DNA from: Metallyticus violacea
Taxonomy: Eukaryota > Arthropoda > Insecta > Mantodea > Metallyticidae
NCBI GenBank assembly: GCA_030762175.1
Contig: CM060843.1
Location: 114,543,369 to 114,607,368, forward strand
DNA length: 64,000 bases
Reading direction: 5' to 3'
The notes under the pieces are model-generated. The model was not told the DNA's origin. It saw only the letters and a list, made by a program, of their open reading frames with translations, and did no database searches. Positions 1 through 10,885 of the stretch are shown here, piece by piece; within the stretch, counting starts at the first letter, position 1; each line of letters opens with the position of its first letter. The translations under genes were made by a program, and so were the position numbers.

Positions 1-96
1 AACTGGAGCGACCTTGGCTCCGCGCAACTTGCTTTCAGTTGTGAACACAGGCTAGAAATAATGTGTGTAAATAAAACAATGTTATGGTAGAATTAC

Positions 97-121
97 AAAA
101 AAAAAAAAAAAAAAAAAAAAA
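97..121. repeat. poly(A) run
   Basis: An uninterrupted run of about 25 A. It could be the tail of an unrecognised retroposed sequence ending at the left edge of the window, but the preceding 96 bases match nothing I know. A simple homopolymer is the safe description. Confidence 0.85.
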
Positions 122-1411
122 TTATCTATCTCTTGAGATCTTTGGGGAAAGCTAAAAAATTTAGCATAGCATTTGATCTTCTTTTTTTTTTACACTGCTT
201 TTGAGTTATTCTTCTAAAGGCTTCATTTGCTATAGAACGCTGCTGTGCTTTTAGAACATATATTGGTATATACTGTGGCAGTCTGGATTCATACAAATGA
301 AGAAAATTGAATACTATTGAATAGAAAGTTTAAGCAAGAGACGTGAACGTAGCTAATCTCCAAATATAATAACATTCATTATTTTAAAATTATTAACATT
401 ATACCTGGTTTTAAAAACTATAATTACTTTCTTTTATTTAGCTCTACTCTGGTAACATAGACATAACAGTATTGGATGATAATATCATCCCTAACTTTCT
501 AGACCTGAGTCAACATCTTACCAAGCACATCAGCTATACAGCGGCAGGTTATCTCACACCATCTGAGCTGGTTTAAATTCAGGATGCCGTTTCATTATCC
601 TCATTCCAAACTTTCTTCTCTAATTATAAACGATAATACATGTGAGTTAGTTTAACTGTGTTCATTATTGTAAAGCGACTTGTATTTTAGATGCATGTGG
701 TACTCACAAGTTGACTTATATTCCTGTATGTCAAGAGATGCAAATTGCCTTCTGTAATCGATTTCTTGACGAGTGACGAACAGTTTTTTTCTTTCTCTCT
801 AGAATATATCGCTTTCTTTAATCTTACATATTGATTTTGAATAAAGAAAATCTTGCTTAGTTTAGTTTCAAGGAACAATTAAATATCAGCTTTGACAGTA
901 AAGCTTGTCAAAGTTTAAGTACAATAAAGCATGTTACAAAAAGTCAGAAAATATCAAAAGTCGCCCTTTACACTTTATATCTCCACTTTTCACTGTCTCA
1001 TATTCGTTCCATTGCTGTGTGTGTAGGTTGGGAAAAGTACAAGTATCATTCACTGTAAATCTGCTACTTCAACTCTTCGTGTTTACAGCAATATAGTTGG
1101 GTGGAAACAACCTGAATTAAAATGACGGCATAAAGATTAACACTTTCACCAAAAATAAGTTCCTTTGTAACATCCCTCTATGAAAACGTCCAAAATATAC
1201 GAAAAACAAAATAGAGAACGAATCACATTCTTCAGATAACAGTTCCTACAGCAGGAAACAGCGAAAGCTTGAAAACATTTCATGCCTCTTAGAAACCAAA
1301 GTGTGAATCATTATATTACAAAACAACCATAAAAGTTAACCAATTATAAACCAAAGAAGCCTTGGCATACAGAATTATATTAAAATTATAAATATTGTTT
1401 AATGTACAGTT
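122..1411. other. A+T-rich DNA without recognisable content
   Basis: No gene, transposon end or tandem repeat is recognised. Two 63-codon open frames on opposite strands (687-878 and 905-1096) have no family motif and are of a length expected by chance. Confidence 0.5.
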
Positions 1412-1603
1412 TTACTCAGAGGGACCGCAGACGGTGGACACTGAAATTATAAATTGGGAAAGGAATTATTTTAATAGGCCTAAGTTTTAGGAGCGTTTTT
1501 CATTTACTGAGGAAAATCTTGAAAAACCGCAGTTAAGGAAAACGGTGGTAATAGAGCTGCACATATCCCGTTCGCAAGTGCACGCTTTAACGACCTCGGC
1601 AAT
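1412..1603 (-). mobile_element. SINE-S, strongly degraded copy
   Basis: On the minus strand this follows the order of the better SINE-S copies: the tRNA-like head (antisense remnant CTTTAACGACCTCGGC near 1585-1600), a segment with ACTGAGGAAAA, the block GGCCTAAGTTT, then TTGGGAAAGGAATT and the GGTGGACACTGA region at the 3' side. The B-box part of the head is no longer readable. It is the most diverged SINE-S copy in the window, so probably an old insertion. Confidence 0.7.
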
Positions 1604-1734
1604 TAATGCCAGAATTATGTAAATAAAGATAAGAATAACGAGACTATGATGAAGAAAATTGTAAGCAATGAATGCTCTCCAAGTGCGTCACTTGCTATAT
1701 TTAAAACTAACACTACTTTGAATCGCTGCCTAAG

Positions 1735-1751
1735 CCTAACCTAACCTAACC
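1735..1751. repeat. short CCTAA repeat, telomere-like
   Basis: Three adjacent CCTAA units plus partial flanks (CCTAACCTAACCTAACC). This is the complement of TTAGG, the telomere unit of many insects. With only three units it is an interstitial trace or chance, not a telomere. Confidence 0.6.
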
Positions 1752-2193
1752 ACTTACTCGCATTCCGAAACCCAAACAATTCGCAATTATACCTAAAGCT
1801 CACCTAGAGTTAGCTTGTTTTAATCATTCGATGAAAAGAAGCACAAATTACTGCTCTAATGGCATGCAAAGCTGTGGTGGAATCACTCTGGATGATGCTT
1901 TTCAGCAGTAACTGCCAAAAGCTTAAGTAAGCGGGAGCTGAATTTTGCCTTGGGCTGCAAATAGTAGTTGACTTAACCTAGTTCGGTATGATCATGTATA
2001 TATTTCGTAATGATGATGAAAGCCGTCATATAAAATGGGCAATATTTTGGGCATGGCTTTGCAAAAAATGAGCACATTTTATGTGCCAGCCTTTAGGGTG
2101 TTTAAAAGATATTTACATGGATTGTTTTATTGCCTAATCCATTGTTCTGTATAAGTTTTTCTAGCTAGTAGATGCTCGCACATTATATCACAC

Positions 2194-2478
2194 CACCACT
2201 GTGGCCAGAGTCGTTGAGGCGTGGGCTCATGAGCGGGAGATCTGGGGTTCGAATACCACCAGGACTGTCTTCCCTGACTGAGGTTTTTTCCAGGTTTTCC
2301 TCAGTCTTCATAAATGGCAAATGCCGGGGAGGTACTCTAAACTAAGGACTGGAACGTTTCCTTCCTTTTAAAAAAACTCTTTTCCCAATTTATTATCTCA
2401 TCTGTATCATCAGTGTCCAAATCTGTGGTACCTCAGCAGTAAAAAATGGCATTAAACACTATTAAAAAAAGTACATGC
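2194..2478 (+). mobile_element. SINE-S, nearly full-length sense copy
   Basis: A tRNA-derived short interspersed element, read 5' to 3'. The head (2194-2265) has an A-box-like GTGGCCAGAGTCGTTGAGG and a B-box-like GGTTCGAATACC, resembling a Ser or Leu tRNA without its variable arm. A tRNA-unrelated body follows (CAGGTTTTCCTCAGTC, AAATGGCAAATGCCGGGGAG). The 3' part contains CAGTGTCCA, CTCAGCAGTAAAAAATGG and an A-rich end. Such elements are transcribed by RNA polymerase III and mobilised by a LINE reverse transcriptase. I could not find a convincing target-site duplication here. Confidence 0.85.
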
Positions 2479-4519
2479 AAAATAATCTGCTATTTTCTCA
2501 TAAGTAGAACCATATATCACTCTTACATGCAGCATTTGGATAAATTAATACACTCTCTCTCATTTTTCTGTCATGCTTTTAAATTATTTTTATATTATTA
2601 TGAGTTAAAAGCATAAACAAAAAGAAAATTACAAAGACTTTCCAAAATTATTTAAAAATAAACTAAGTTATAAAAGCTGAAAAATACGTGTATATACAAT
2701 AACTAAAAACGCAGGAAAGAATGAAACATTTAGAAAAAGTCACAGATTAGTAATCGCTATATTTCGAACTGCTTGAGTTCTACGGTGAGAGGACAAATTC
2801 TTTCCAGTTATTGTTATTTTAGTTACATTGTTAGTAGTGTTACATTATTTTTCATTTATATTATATATAGGTACATGAACACCAATACTGAAGACATAGG
2901 TGTCTATTTTTCAGATTATAGGTAAATTGCATATTATTCAAAATCTGAATTACATCAGCAAAACTAACCGTTTTTTATATTAATTGATAAATTGGTATAT
3001 TTATATCTGTATATTAAAATTTGGATGTTTGTATAAATCTTCATTACAATAGAGTAGAAAAGAAATGCTTTATTACTCAATATTAGTAATATAGTGTGGG
3101 TTAGTGAAAAACACTGAAATATTTTGCATTACCTCTAGAGGATCTTAGACAATTTAAGATAGGGAAACCTGCACCACCGACTTAAACTTTCAGAAGTATT
3201 ATACATTTTATTATTTGGTCAGAAATTAACAGGAAAGCGAGATATATTAAACATATTACATTTTTATATACTGACACTTGTTATCAACAGAATATTGCCA
3301 TAATTTAGCGCTATTACGTCTTGCGGCATTTGCACTACAATGCATTTATGCACGAAGTTTAGGAGCTTAAATGTTAACAACAAAGTTGTGATTTCCTAAT
3401 TTTTCTACTCTTCCGAGATATATATCGTCAGTTATTTTAGGTAACAGTCTTGGGATTATAGAAAGCTAAAGGTTTCTAATAAATACGTTAATAATTAAAT
3501 AAATTAAGTGTCTTATCTACACCGATGTTGTTCCTGTCATGACTTAGGCTTCTATAAAGCTGTACACGTTAATTGGTTTTATTTATTGTACTATGTATTC
3601 CATCTTAAATTTCTGGCATTTAAAATGTAACTGCACACTGCATTTTCGACAATCAAAAGCACATGCTTTGCATTATGAAGTATTGTCTTTTTATGTAATC
3701 AAGCATTAACTCAGTAATAGCGCCAAACCAAGTCTCCTATGTTTATCTTTTATAGTTCCAATATCATGCCTAATGTGATAAAAATGTAATAAAACGCACT
3801 AGAAAAAAATTCAACTATTTATGAAGGTGCTGTTGAAAATCACTGAAAACATCAGCTCAAATGAAACATCGCCAGTGGGGTGCATATCCCATTTGGAGAT
3901 TTTATGCCCTAACATGGAAATTTGAAACCAAAAATTCGTCTTCTCTATCTCAAATAGCATGTCTTGGAACTCTCTGCACAAAGCGAAATTAATTCGGTGT
4001 TTTTCATTAATATGCTGTAGATTAAAACTGTGTTTATGTTGTTCTACGATATTAAATCATAGGAAATTTAGTATCTATATAAATTCAAAACAAAAACCAA
4101 TATTGCTCAACAAAGTAACAGAATCAAGCTAGAATTGATACATTCTCACGATCCAAAAGTAATACTGACAAAACTTACAAAATCGTTTGTAATTTGTTGG
4201 ATAAGAGAAATAATTCCAATGTTTGTGTCACTGATCCAAACTATGTTGGAGACGTAATGCCTTCTTCTTATAAAAAATAACACTTTTACATTAAGCAGCT
4301 GTAGAAGGAAACGCAGGTAATTTGCGTTACGTAGCTAAAGGTCTAATGGAACCCATTTTTATTCAAAGTAGGGAGCTATTTCTGCTAATGTGAATATTTT
4401 TCACCAAAAAAGCTACGTACACTAAACTTTTCTTTAGAGTTATCGATAGATGTAAATTAGTACATGTCCAACGGCCAATTTAGTCCAATGAAATGAGGCC
4501 GGAAAACTAAAGAAATAAA
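2479..4519. other. A+T-rich DNA without recognisable content
   Basis: Long A+T-rich stretch with frequent stops in all frames. No transposon motif or tandem array was seen. Confidence 0.5.
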
Positions 4520-5045
4520 AAAAAAAAATAATGTTTCGCCCCTGTTCGGAGCAGGAGTTAATGCAGGCTTTTGTAAGAAACCAGTCTGCGTCCAACTGAC
4601 ATCCAGAGAAAGAGCGCCAGATGGAGGACGGATGTAGGGAACGAGGGAAAAATAAATCTCAGTCAAGTGGTGCATTCATTTGAAAAAGGGAAGCGGAGAA
4701 AACGAGGGGGGTGGGGTTGCTCGCTGTTAGAGCTACTCAACGGACTTTCCGCTAACTTTTTCATTAGTACTTTTCGAGTAGATAGTACAGTAGTAGTGTG
4801 TTTGCGTGCGTATATATGCTTGTAGTTTCGGTTTAGTTTCGCCGTGGAATGATGGGGAGGGTGGAACGCACAAAGCGAATGGTCGAGTACTTCATCCTCC
4901 ATTGAAACGGGGGCACTCCACCCTCGCCCAGATATTCTGCACAACTTTTCATCACAGATCCAAGCTCCCTCCATGACCTAACCCAAACCGACCTGTACCA
5001 CCATGCCGCAACATTTCAATTTCCACTTGTAGCCACGACCAAGTA
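4520..5045. other. G+C-richer island, unassigned
   Basis: This block stands out from its A+T-rich surroundings by G- and C-runs (GAGGGGGGTGGGG near 4704; CCACCCTCGCCC near 4918). A minus-strand open frame of 103 codons (4663-4974) crosses it, but it has no recognisable domain and is rich in Pro, His and Ser as expected from such composition. It could be an unrecognised old repeat, a promoter or 5' exon region, or a regulatory element; nothing here decides. Confidence 0.35.
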
Positions 5046-6285
5046 CACAAGCGCACCAATATAGTGGATTGCAAAACGCTTACTGTGTTTGTATTTTGTA
5101 TTATGTTGATCTAGTAAGCTATACCTTGCCTTACAGTAAAGAGAGAATTATGTGTGTCATCTCAAATAGGTGATATATAATATTTCATAGTATAAGAAAG
5201 TACAATGTCGTATTTCTAATGAAAATGTGGCTCTTATTCATTGGATCAGAAGCAAAAATAGCTGACGTGTGCTGCATTTAAAATAATTTTCTTGCTGGAC
5301 AAGTGGTCCATAATAGCCATTAAGGATCACTTTTAGGCTGTAATACTTGTTGCATGTTGAAATGTTGAAATGTTAACTTAAACTGTTAGGTTTAGAGTGG
5401 GAGTATGCTGACCACATGCCCCTTCTACTATAGTGTCCTCTGCCTATGATGTCACAAAGAACGTTGCGATGGTGATAGGTGAGACCAAGGTAATGTGATA
5501 GGTCCTGCCCCGGTTGGGATTCATATATCAGAATATGGAATTTAATTACGTATAAAAATAATATCAGAAAAATTCTTAGGAATTGGAGTGGATTCTGATA
5601 ACGATTATTATGATGATACTTATGACATTTATAAGTTCGCATGCTTAATTTACTTCTAAATAATAATGGATAAGTTAGGAAAAGTGATTTGAATTGATTT
5701 GTGAAAATCCAATAAATAATTAAATCATGCATTGTCAAATAAAAGCAATATCTATGTTACGTAGCAAGCAACTCCCAAAGAAGCCTTATGATTAACTTCC
5801 AAATGATATTGAACGTACTATATATGAGTGTATACCAATAACAAAAATTATAAATAGAATGTAAAGTAATGAAATCATTTAAATTCATGTAATAAGATGC
5901 TATTCAAAAATAGAGTTTGTATCTATATAAAGAATTATTAGAATAGCGACATCACTACAATAAACTTGTCAGTGTTTATTACTTTCATTAGGACATAGCA
6001 CTAGGCAGCATGCCGCGAGATACAGTGGAGATGATTCCTCAACTTTTGGTAATTTCTGTAACCTGGATATATGAGGTAAAACAGAATAAGAGATCGGAAG
6101 AACGTTGCTATTAACAAATTCGTGAACTTTTCGCGACTGAAGTTTCCAGCACCGGCCTAGCCGTGACAGCGGAATCTACATTAGGTGATTATAATGTCAA
6201 ATACAGTACTGACAAAATTTCTGTACACATTGTCAAATTACTTGATAATTGCACTCATTCACGCTGTTGGACGAAATGCACAACA
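5046..6285. other. stretch without recognisable content
   Basis: A+T-rich. A 121-codon minus-strand frame (5373-5738) is hydrophobic and low in complexity, with no family resemblance, and is treated as chance. A block at 6151-6163 (CACCGGCCTAGCC) nearly repeats at 6285-6297 beside the mariner edge. Confidence 0.45.
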
Positions 6286-7520
6286 CCGGCCTAACCATTT
6301 TCTTGGTATGACAAACACAAAAACTATATTTATCTTTTCAATATAGCTACCCTTTATTGCGATACACTACTCGAATCTTGAATTAACATTTCAATCCCTC
6401 CCGAAAAATAGTAAGAAGTCTTGTCTGCAAAATGGGCATAAACAAAATCCATCACTTCTTCGTCATACATAAATTTCCTTCCTCGAAGGTTCTTCTTGAG
6501 TTTTGAGAAGAGGAAATAGTCACTGGGAGCTAGATCTGGGCTGTAGAGTAGATGGTCAATCTGCTTGAAGCCACATTTCTTCACAACTTCCTTTGCAACA
6601 AGAGTTGTGTGCACAGGCGCGTTGTCATGAAGAAGGCGCACGCCACCATTCAGCTTTCCTCGCCTTTTCAATTTGATGGAAGCACGTAGTCTGTGCAGTA
6701 GGCCAGCATAGTATGCTCCATTTACTATGGTGTTCCTCTCCTTGAAGTCAATGAAGAGTATCTCTCCACAGTTCTAAGAGATTGTGGCCATAATCTTCTT
6801 GGTTCCTTGAGTGATCTTGGCCTTTAGATTCCATTGATTCTCTTTGGGACAAGGGATCGTAGTAGAGAACCATATATTCATCTCCTGTAACCATGATTTG
6901 CAGAACTTCTCTCTCGTTGCCACGACAGAGTTCCAACAATGCCTGACAACGGATGACTTCCTGCTTTTGGACTGAGGAAAGAAGTCTAGGCACCCATCTT
7001 GCCCTAACCTTATTCATGTTTAAGTGTTCATGAATAATTCGAAGGACTGTTGTTTTAGAAAGGCCCAACCTTGCTGCTATTTCTATAACTTTGAGCCGCC
7101 GGTCCTCCATAATTTCTTCTTCCACAAGAGTGATGTTTTCAGGAGTGAGCACCTCCAAGGACCGACCTGCACGCTCTTCGTCTTCAATGAATCCTCCACC
7201 CATTCAAAAGAGTTTGGCCCATTCTTTCACGGTAGAATTTGAACGGGAATGCTTCCCCATGTACACCGTGCAATCGCTGTTTAATTTCTTTTGGAGTGCG
7301 TTCTTCTTTTGTGAAGAATTTAATAACAGCTCGAAACTCCATTTTGGACATGTCACAATCTTCTACACATAGCCTTTAAGCAACTACATCTGAACAACTG
7401 AACTTAGCGGAGAAAAAAATGTTACAGCTTAATTATTTACTTAACAGATAAGGTATGGCACCAGATAAGGCTTTTGTGAAGGCGATAATGCTTATCCTCG
7501 AGACTGGAAACTTATCCTCG
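6286..7520 (-). mobile_element. mariner element, copy 1
   Basis: A Tc1/mariner-superfamily DNA transposon on the minus strand. Homology to copy 3 (62221-63470) runs from about 6286 to 7520. Its transposase-5' end is readable: the terminal CGAGGATAAG (antisense CTTATCCTCG at 7511-7520) lies next to a TA (7521-7522), the target dinucleotide of this superfamily. The opposite inverted end should lie near 6267 but is too degraded to recognise. About 30 bp present in copies 2 and 3 (the segment following GGCCTTTA near 6821) are missing here. Confidence 0.88.
6354..7351 (-). pseudogene. mariner transposase, broken (copy 1)
   Basis: Transposase of a DD34D mariner, which would cut and paste the element at TA sites in the nucleus. 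From a minus-strand ATG at 7351 the N-terminal helical domain is readable (FTKEERTPKEIKQRLH), then a frameshift near 7205. The next frame holds a helix-turn-helix region (LKVIEIAARLGLSKTTVLRI), the linker ARWVPRLL and the first catalytic Asp in VTGDE. After more breaks near 6770, including a stop, the third part has the second Asp in LLHDNAPVH and the third in YSPDLAPSDY, exactly 34 residues apart. The frame ends at 6354. The intact protein would be about 330 residues, close to the usual mariner size. All three catalytic Asp codons survive, but the frameshifts make it a pseudogene. It is the longest readable transposase of the three copies. Confidence 0.92.
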
Positions 7521-7522
7521 TA

Positions 7523-8299
7523 CATAATTGTCACAATTTTGGTCTGAAAGATGAGAGAAAAAACGGCAACAATAAGAATGATATGAGCGTGTACAGTTTA
7601 CATAATCAACTTTTCAGAATTAGGTCTAGAGTCTAGTTGGGATCATTCACTCAGTTAACTTGGTGCCTACAGATGCAAAAGAAATGGTCTTTGCCTGAAC
7701 CGTCATCTAGGTTGTCAACCGCACTGCTGGAACTAGTGAAGAACCTGGACACGACTTTGTTTAAGTACTGAAATACAGCCCCCAGCAAATTTAGTTCCAG
7801 CCCAAAAAGCAAGGTGCATCCAAATTTGTCTTTAAAGAAATTTCCCACATTTTATTAGTGTTGATTGGTCTTCAAGTATTCTCGGCATGAGCTCTCAAAT
7901 TGTCAGGGCTTGAGGAAATGTTTTGGAAAAAAATTTGCAAGCTTCTAAGGTGTTACTAGAACTGAAATGTCCGGTAGTTTCGTCCAATGATTTTTTTTTT
8001 TTGGTTATGGAACATACATTAAATCATTATTGTTCATTAAAATTAATATTATAATTACTAACAATAAATTATTAATGATAGTTTGATTAACTACTTAACA
8101 TATTACATTAATCATTTACATTGTCAAACGTTTACATTAAATGTACCACTGCTGTTTGGTAATCCCATGCTAACATAAAGAATCTTTTTTTTTTAATCGT
8201 ACATTTCTCAACACAATCTTCTTTGAATCTTATATACATTTATATCATTGATATTCTAATTTGTTTATCCTATCCGTAAATTGCGATCAACTCTGTATT
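7523..8299. other. stretch without recognisable content
   Basis: No recognised feature. The slightly G+C-richer part at 7640-7850 gives short open frames on both strands, none resembling a known family. Confidence 0.45.
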
Positions 8300-8530
8300 T
8301 GTTTTGACGGCAGCCTATTTATTTGATGATAAGTTTCTTTCTTGTTACTCATTTCTTCATTTTGGGGAGCAGAAAATAGCCGGAGGGAGGCAAATCCGGA
8401 AAGAAAGATGGCATATCTTACATCTAATATTTTTAAGGTCGTGATCGCAAATTTGTGCCTTGGTGCGTTATAGTGTTGGAACAGGATCTTTTTCTTCCCA
8501 AATGAGGACGATTGTTCTGTTTGTATTGCT
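8300..8530 (-). pseudogene. mariner transposase catalytic remnant, second subfamily
   Basis: On the minus strand two frames together give the C-terminal catalytic region of a mariner: KKKILFQHYNAPRHK (expected HxDNAPxH; the Asp is now Tyr) followed after a frameshift by FPDLPPSGYFLLPKMKK (expected SPDLAPSDYFLF; the catalytic Asp is now Gly). The sequence differs from the three-copy family in the window, and both Asp replacements show it is dead. No inverted ends were seen. It is an old fragment of about 230 bp; the identification depends on the motif order and on one assumed frameshift. Confidence 0.65.
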
Positions 8531-8779
8531 AAATTACTGCAGTAGTATAGCGTAATATTTACAGTTGATATAATATGGCGGTTGAAGCAAATATAATGTA
8601 CGGTAGTGAAATACAGAGACTGGAGGGGAGGTAGGAAATTGTAGATGTTGTGCATATGATGTATTGTAGGGAAATTTTAGGCCTACTAAAAACAACAGCA
8701 AAGGAAGTTGCACAAATCGAAATGGGAAGAGTGGCAAGGAAAGGTGCAATTATGACCGAGCTCTTAAATTTGGTTTAGA

Positions 8780-9875
8780 ACTATAAATTTAAATGAAATA
8801 AATTTGTAGGGAAATGCTTAGAATTTCAAGAAAAGAGTTCAAGGAGCAATGGATGGAGTAAGAGCCTTAGGATAATTTTGGAAAGCAATGGAAAGGAGGA
8901 TATTTGGAGGAGGAGAAGGGGGAGGAGGGAGAACAATGTACTTGGTTTTTGAAAAGCTGTAAGAAGGAGAATGGAAGATTTAGAAATATAAAAACTATTT
9001 AGCGAGATAGGAGGTAAAGGGTTCTTAGTATTTTATATACCTGTAAAAATAAATCAGAAAGAGAGAAGTATATTGAGAAATCAAATAAAGAACAAAGAGA
9101 GAGCATTGCGTGGGTAAGAGCAGGTATGTGGAAATTAAAAAAAATAAGGAAAGGTTTTCCTCAGAATCAGTGTCAACATGTGGGGTAAAGGAAGATATGG
9201 AGTGTATTGTGTTTCAGTGCAAAGGGACGGGACTCTGGAGGAAAGGGTTTATAAACCGGAAATTTTTTAAATTAGATAGAAAAATAGACTTAATAAAAAT
9301 CTTCCGTAAAGTGGCTGGAATGTATGGGAGGGAGTTCCTGAATAACGTTAAAAATAAATGGAATTGGATACTAAAAAGGGAAGTAAATCGAATAACTGTC
9401 AGGGTTGTACCTTGTTTAATTATATTAAAATTTAGATAAAGATGATTATATATTTAATTAAATTATTGAGCTTGCGATTGGAAATTGTTTTAAGAAGGTA
9501 GCTATGTAGTAGGTATTTGAGAAATAAAAGAATTAGTAGTTTGTAGAAATTGTGGCTAGCAACAAAATAATGGCATAGGTAGAGTAATAGAAAATCTTTA
9601 TGTTAGGATCTTGGATTGCGTCGGAGCCTGGCCCCCTGTAATTACAGTAGGCTGTTGCTGATGAACCGGGGCTGGCAATTGTTGCAATAAAATTAGAAAT
9701 TTTGTATTTTGTTTAATTATATTGGAATTTAGATAAAGTTACAAAATCCATTATTTTATTTAAATTCTTTTGCAATTGTGAGGAGGTCGTACCTAAAATG
9801 GGCTGGGCCAGATAGATGCAGACCTCTTGATACTTTGTATTTCTATTTTGCATTTTATTAGCATTTAAATAAAGC
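8780..9875 (+). pseudogene. LINE 3' end, degraded
   Basis: The plus-strand frame at 9110-9439 resembles the C-terminal end of a non-LTR retrotransposon ORF2: a Lys/Arg-rich stretch, a degraded zinc-knuckle pattern (STCGVKEDMECIVFQC, where a C-x2-C...H-x4-C would be expected), then a basic helical tail (KLDRKIDLIKIFRKVAGMYG). Upstream, 8780-9110 is purine-rich and has the same character with several stops. Downstream lies a probable 3' untranslated region in which an A+T-rich block ending in TTTA(G/A)ATAAAG appears three times (about 9410, 9700 and 9840). Reverse transcriptase motifs are not present in this piece. Confidence 0.55.
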
Positions 9876-9939
9876 TTTTTCATAGTATAAGTGGAAATTT
9901 TGAATTATCTGTATTTTTACTATCAATTCGTCCACGTAT

Positions 9940-10885
9940 CTTATGTCCTGAATTTCTCAAACTTATTCCTCTCTAGTTGGAGCATATTTGTCGATTTCCT
10001 TTTTTAAATATTGGGTTTATAATAGTTTGTTGTCATTCCTCTGGTATATGACCATATTTCCAACATACAATGATAAAATCTAAAAAAAAAAAAAATAATA
10101 AAAAAACTATATAAAAGGTTTCAAGGGTGTGTTTAAATAATTCTATATTTATTTTGTCTGTGGCTGGTGCTTTATGCTTTTGGAATTTTTTAATACCATA
10201 CGCCATATCCTGTTAAAGGATCTATAGATTGGTCATTTAGCTAATTTTTCATTATACTTTTCTTTTCGGCTGTCCGTAATTTCTGATAGTATTCCAACTG
10301 CTTGACCGATGAAATTGGTTTTAATTGTACATCCTCTTTCTCAATTCTATCAGGGTTTGTTTTTTGTATCTTATAGGCTTTTGTTTATTTACTATGCACG
10401 TCATATTCAATACCTGATATTCATTTTTCACAGTTATTCCTTTTTATTTTCCTTACTTCTTGTTTTACTATGACTGCCTATGTATTGAATGTGATCTTCT
10501 AATGGGCGGGAGCTGAAATATTTCGGATACAACTGTTTTTTCCCCTTGTATTAGGTCCTTTAGATCCTTATTTCAAAAGTGTCAATATCTGTTATTTTTT
10601 CGTTTTCTTCTTTTAACCACTGTTTAAATTGCTGATTGGATTAATATCCTCTTTATTTCTTCCTATTCATGATTTATGTTGGTAGATACAGGCATAGTTA
10701 GTAAATTACTGATTCTATGTTGATAAATTTCTTTTACACTTTCGTTCATTAACAGCCTAACTTTGAAAGTTTCTTCTGGAAACTGTTTTTTGACTTTAGC
10801 AAAAATAGCGGACTTCCATGCTCGCAGCATTCCTGAAAGTATTAGTTTCTCTTGTGTGACTTACTGTGTTCGGAGCAACACGAAA
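9940..10885 (-). pseudogene. LINE ORF2 fragment: endonuclease-RT linker and RT start
   Basis: On the minus strand 10850-10650 gives a basic helical stretch (FKVRLLMNESVKEIYQHR, then INHE-stop-EEIKRILIQSA) like the region between the endonuclease and reverse transcriptase of non-LTR retrotransposons. At about 10180-10100 it gives FQKHKAPATDKINIELFKH, which matches reverse transcriptase box 1 (KAPGxDxI). After a poly(A)-associated break, at about 10040-9980 it gives TIINPIFKKGNRQICSN, a stop and RGISL, which matches box 3 (PIxKKGxxxxxxNYRGISL). The YADD box is absent, so the copy is cut off near 9940. The element is dead, with several stops and frameshifts. Confidence 0.75.

Noticed and set aside
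1735..1751. Telomere or subtelomere
   Set aside because: Only three CCTAA units, surrounded by ordinary sequence; not a telomeric array.
4663..4974. 103-codon minus-strand frame in the G+C-richer island
   Set aside because: Pro/His/Ser-rich with no family resemblance, explained by the local G-runs; kept only as part of the unassigned island.
5373..5738. 121-codon minus-strand frame as a membrane protein
   Set aside because: Its hydrophobicity follows from T-rich sequence on that strand; no conserved motif.
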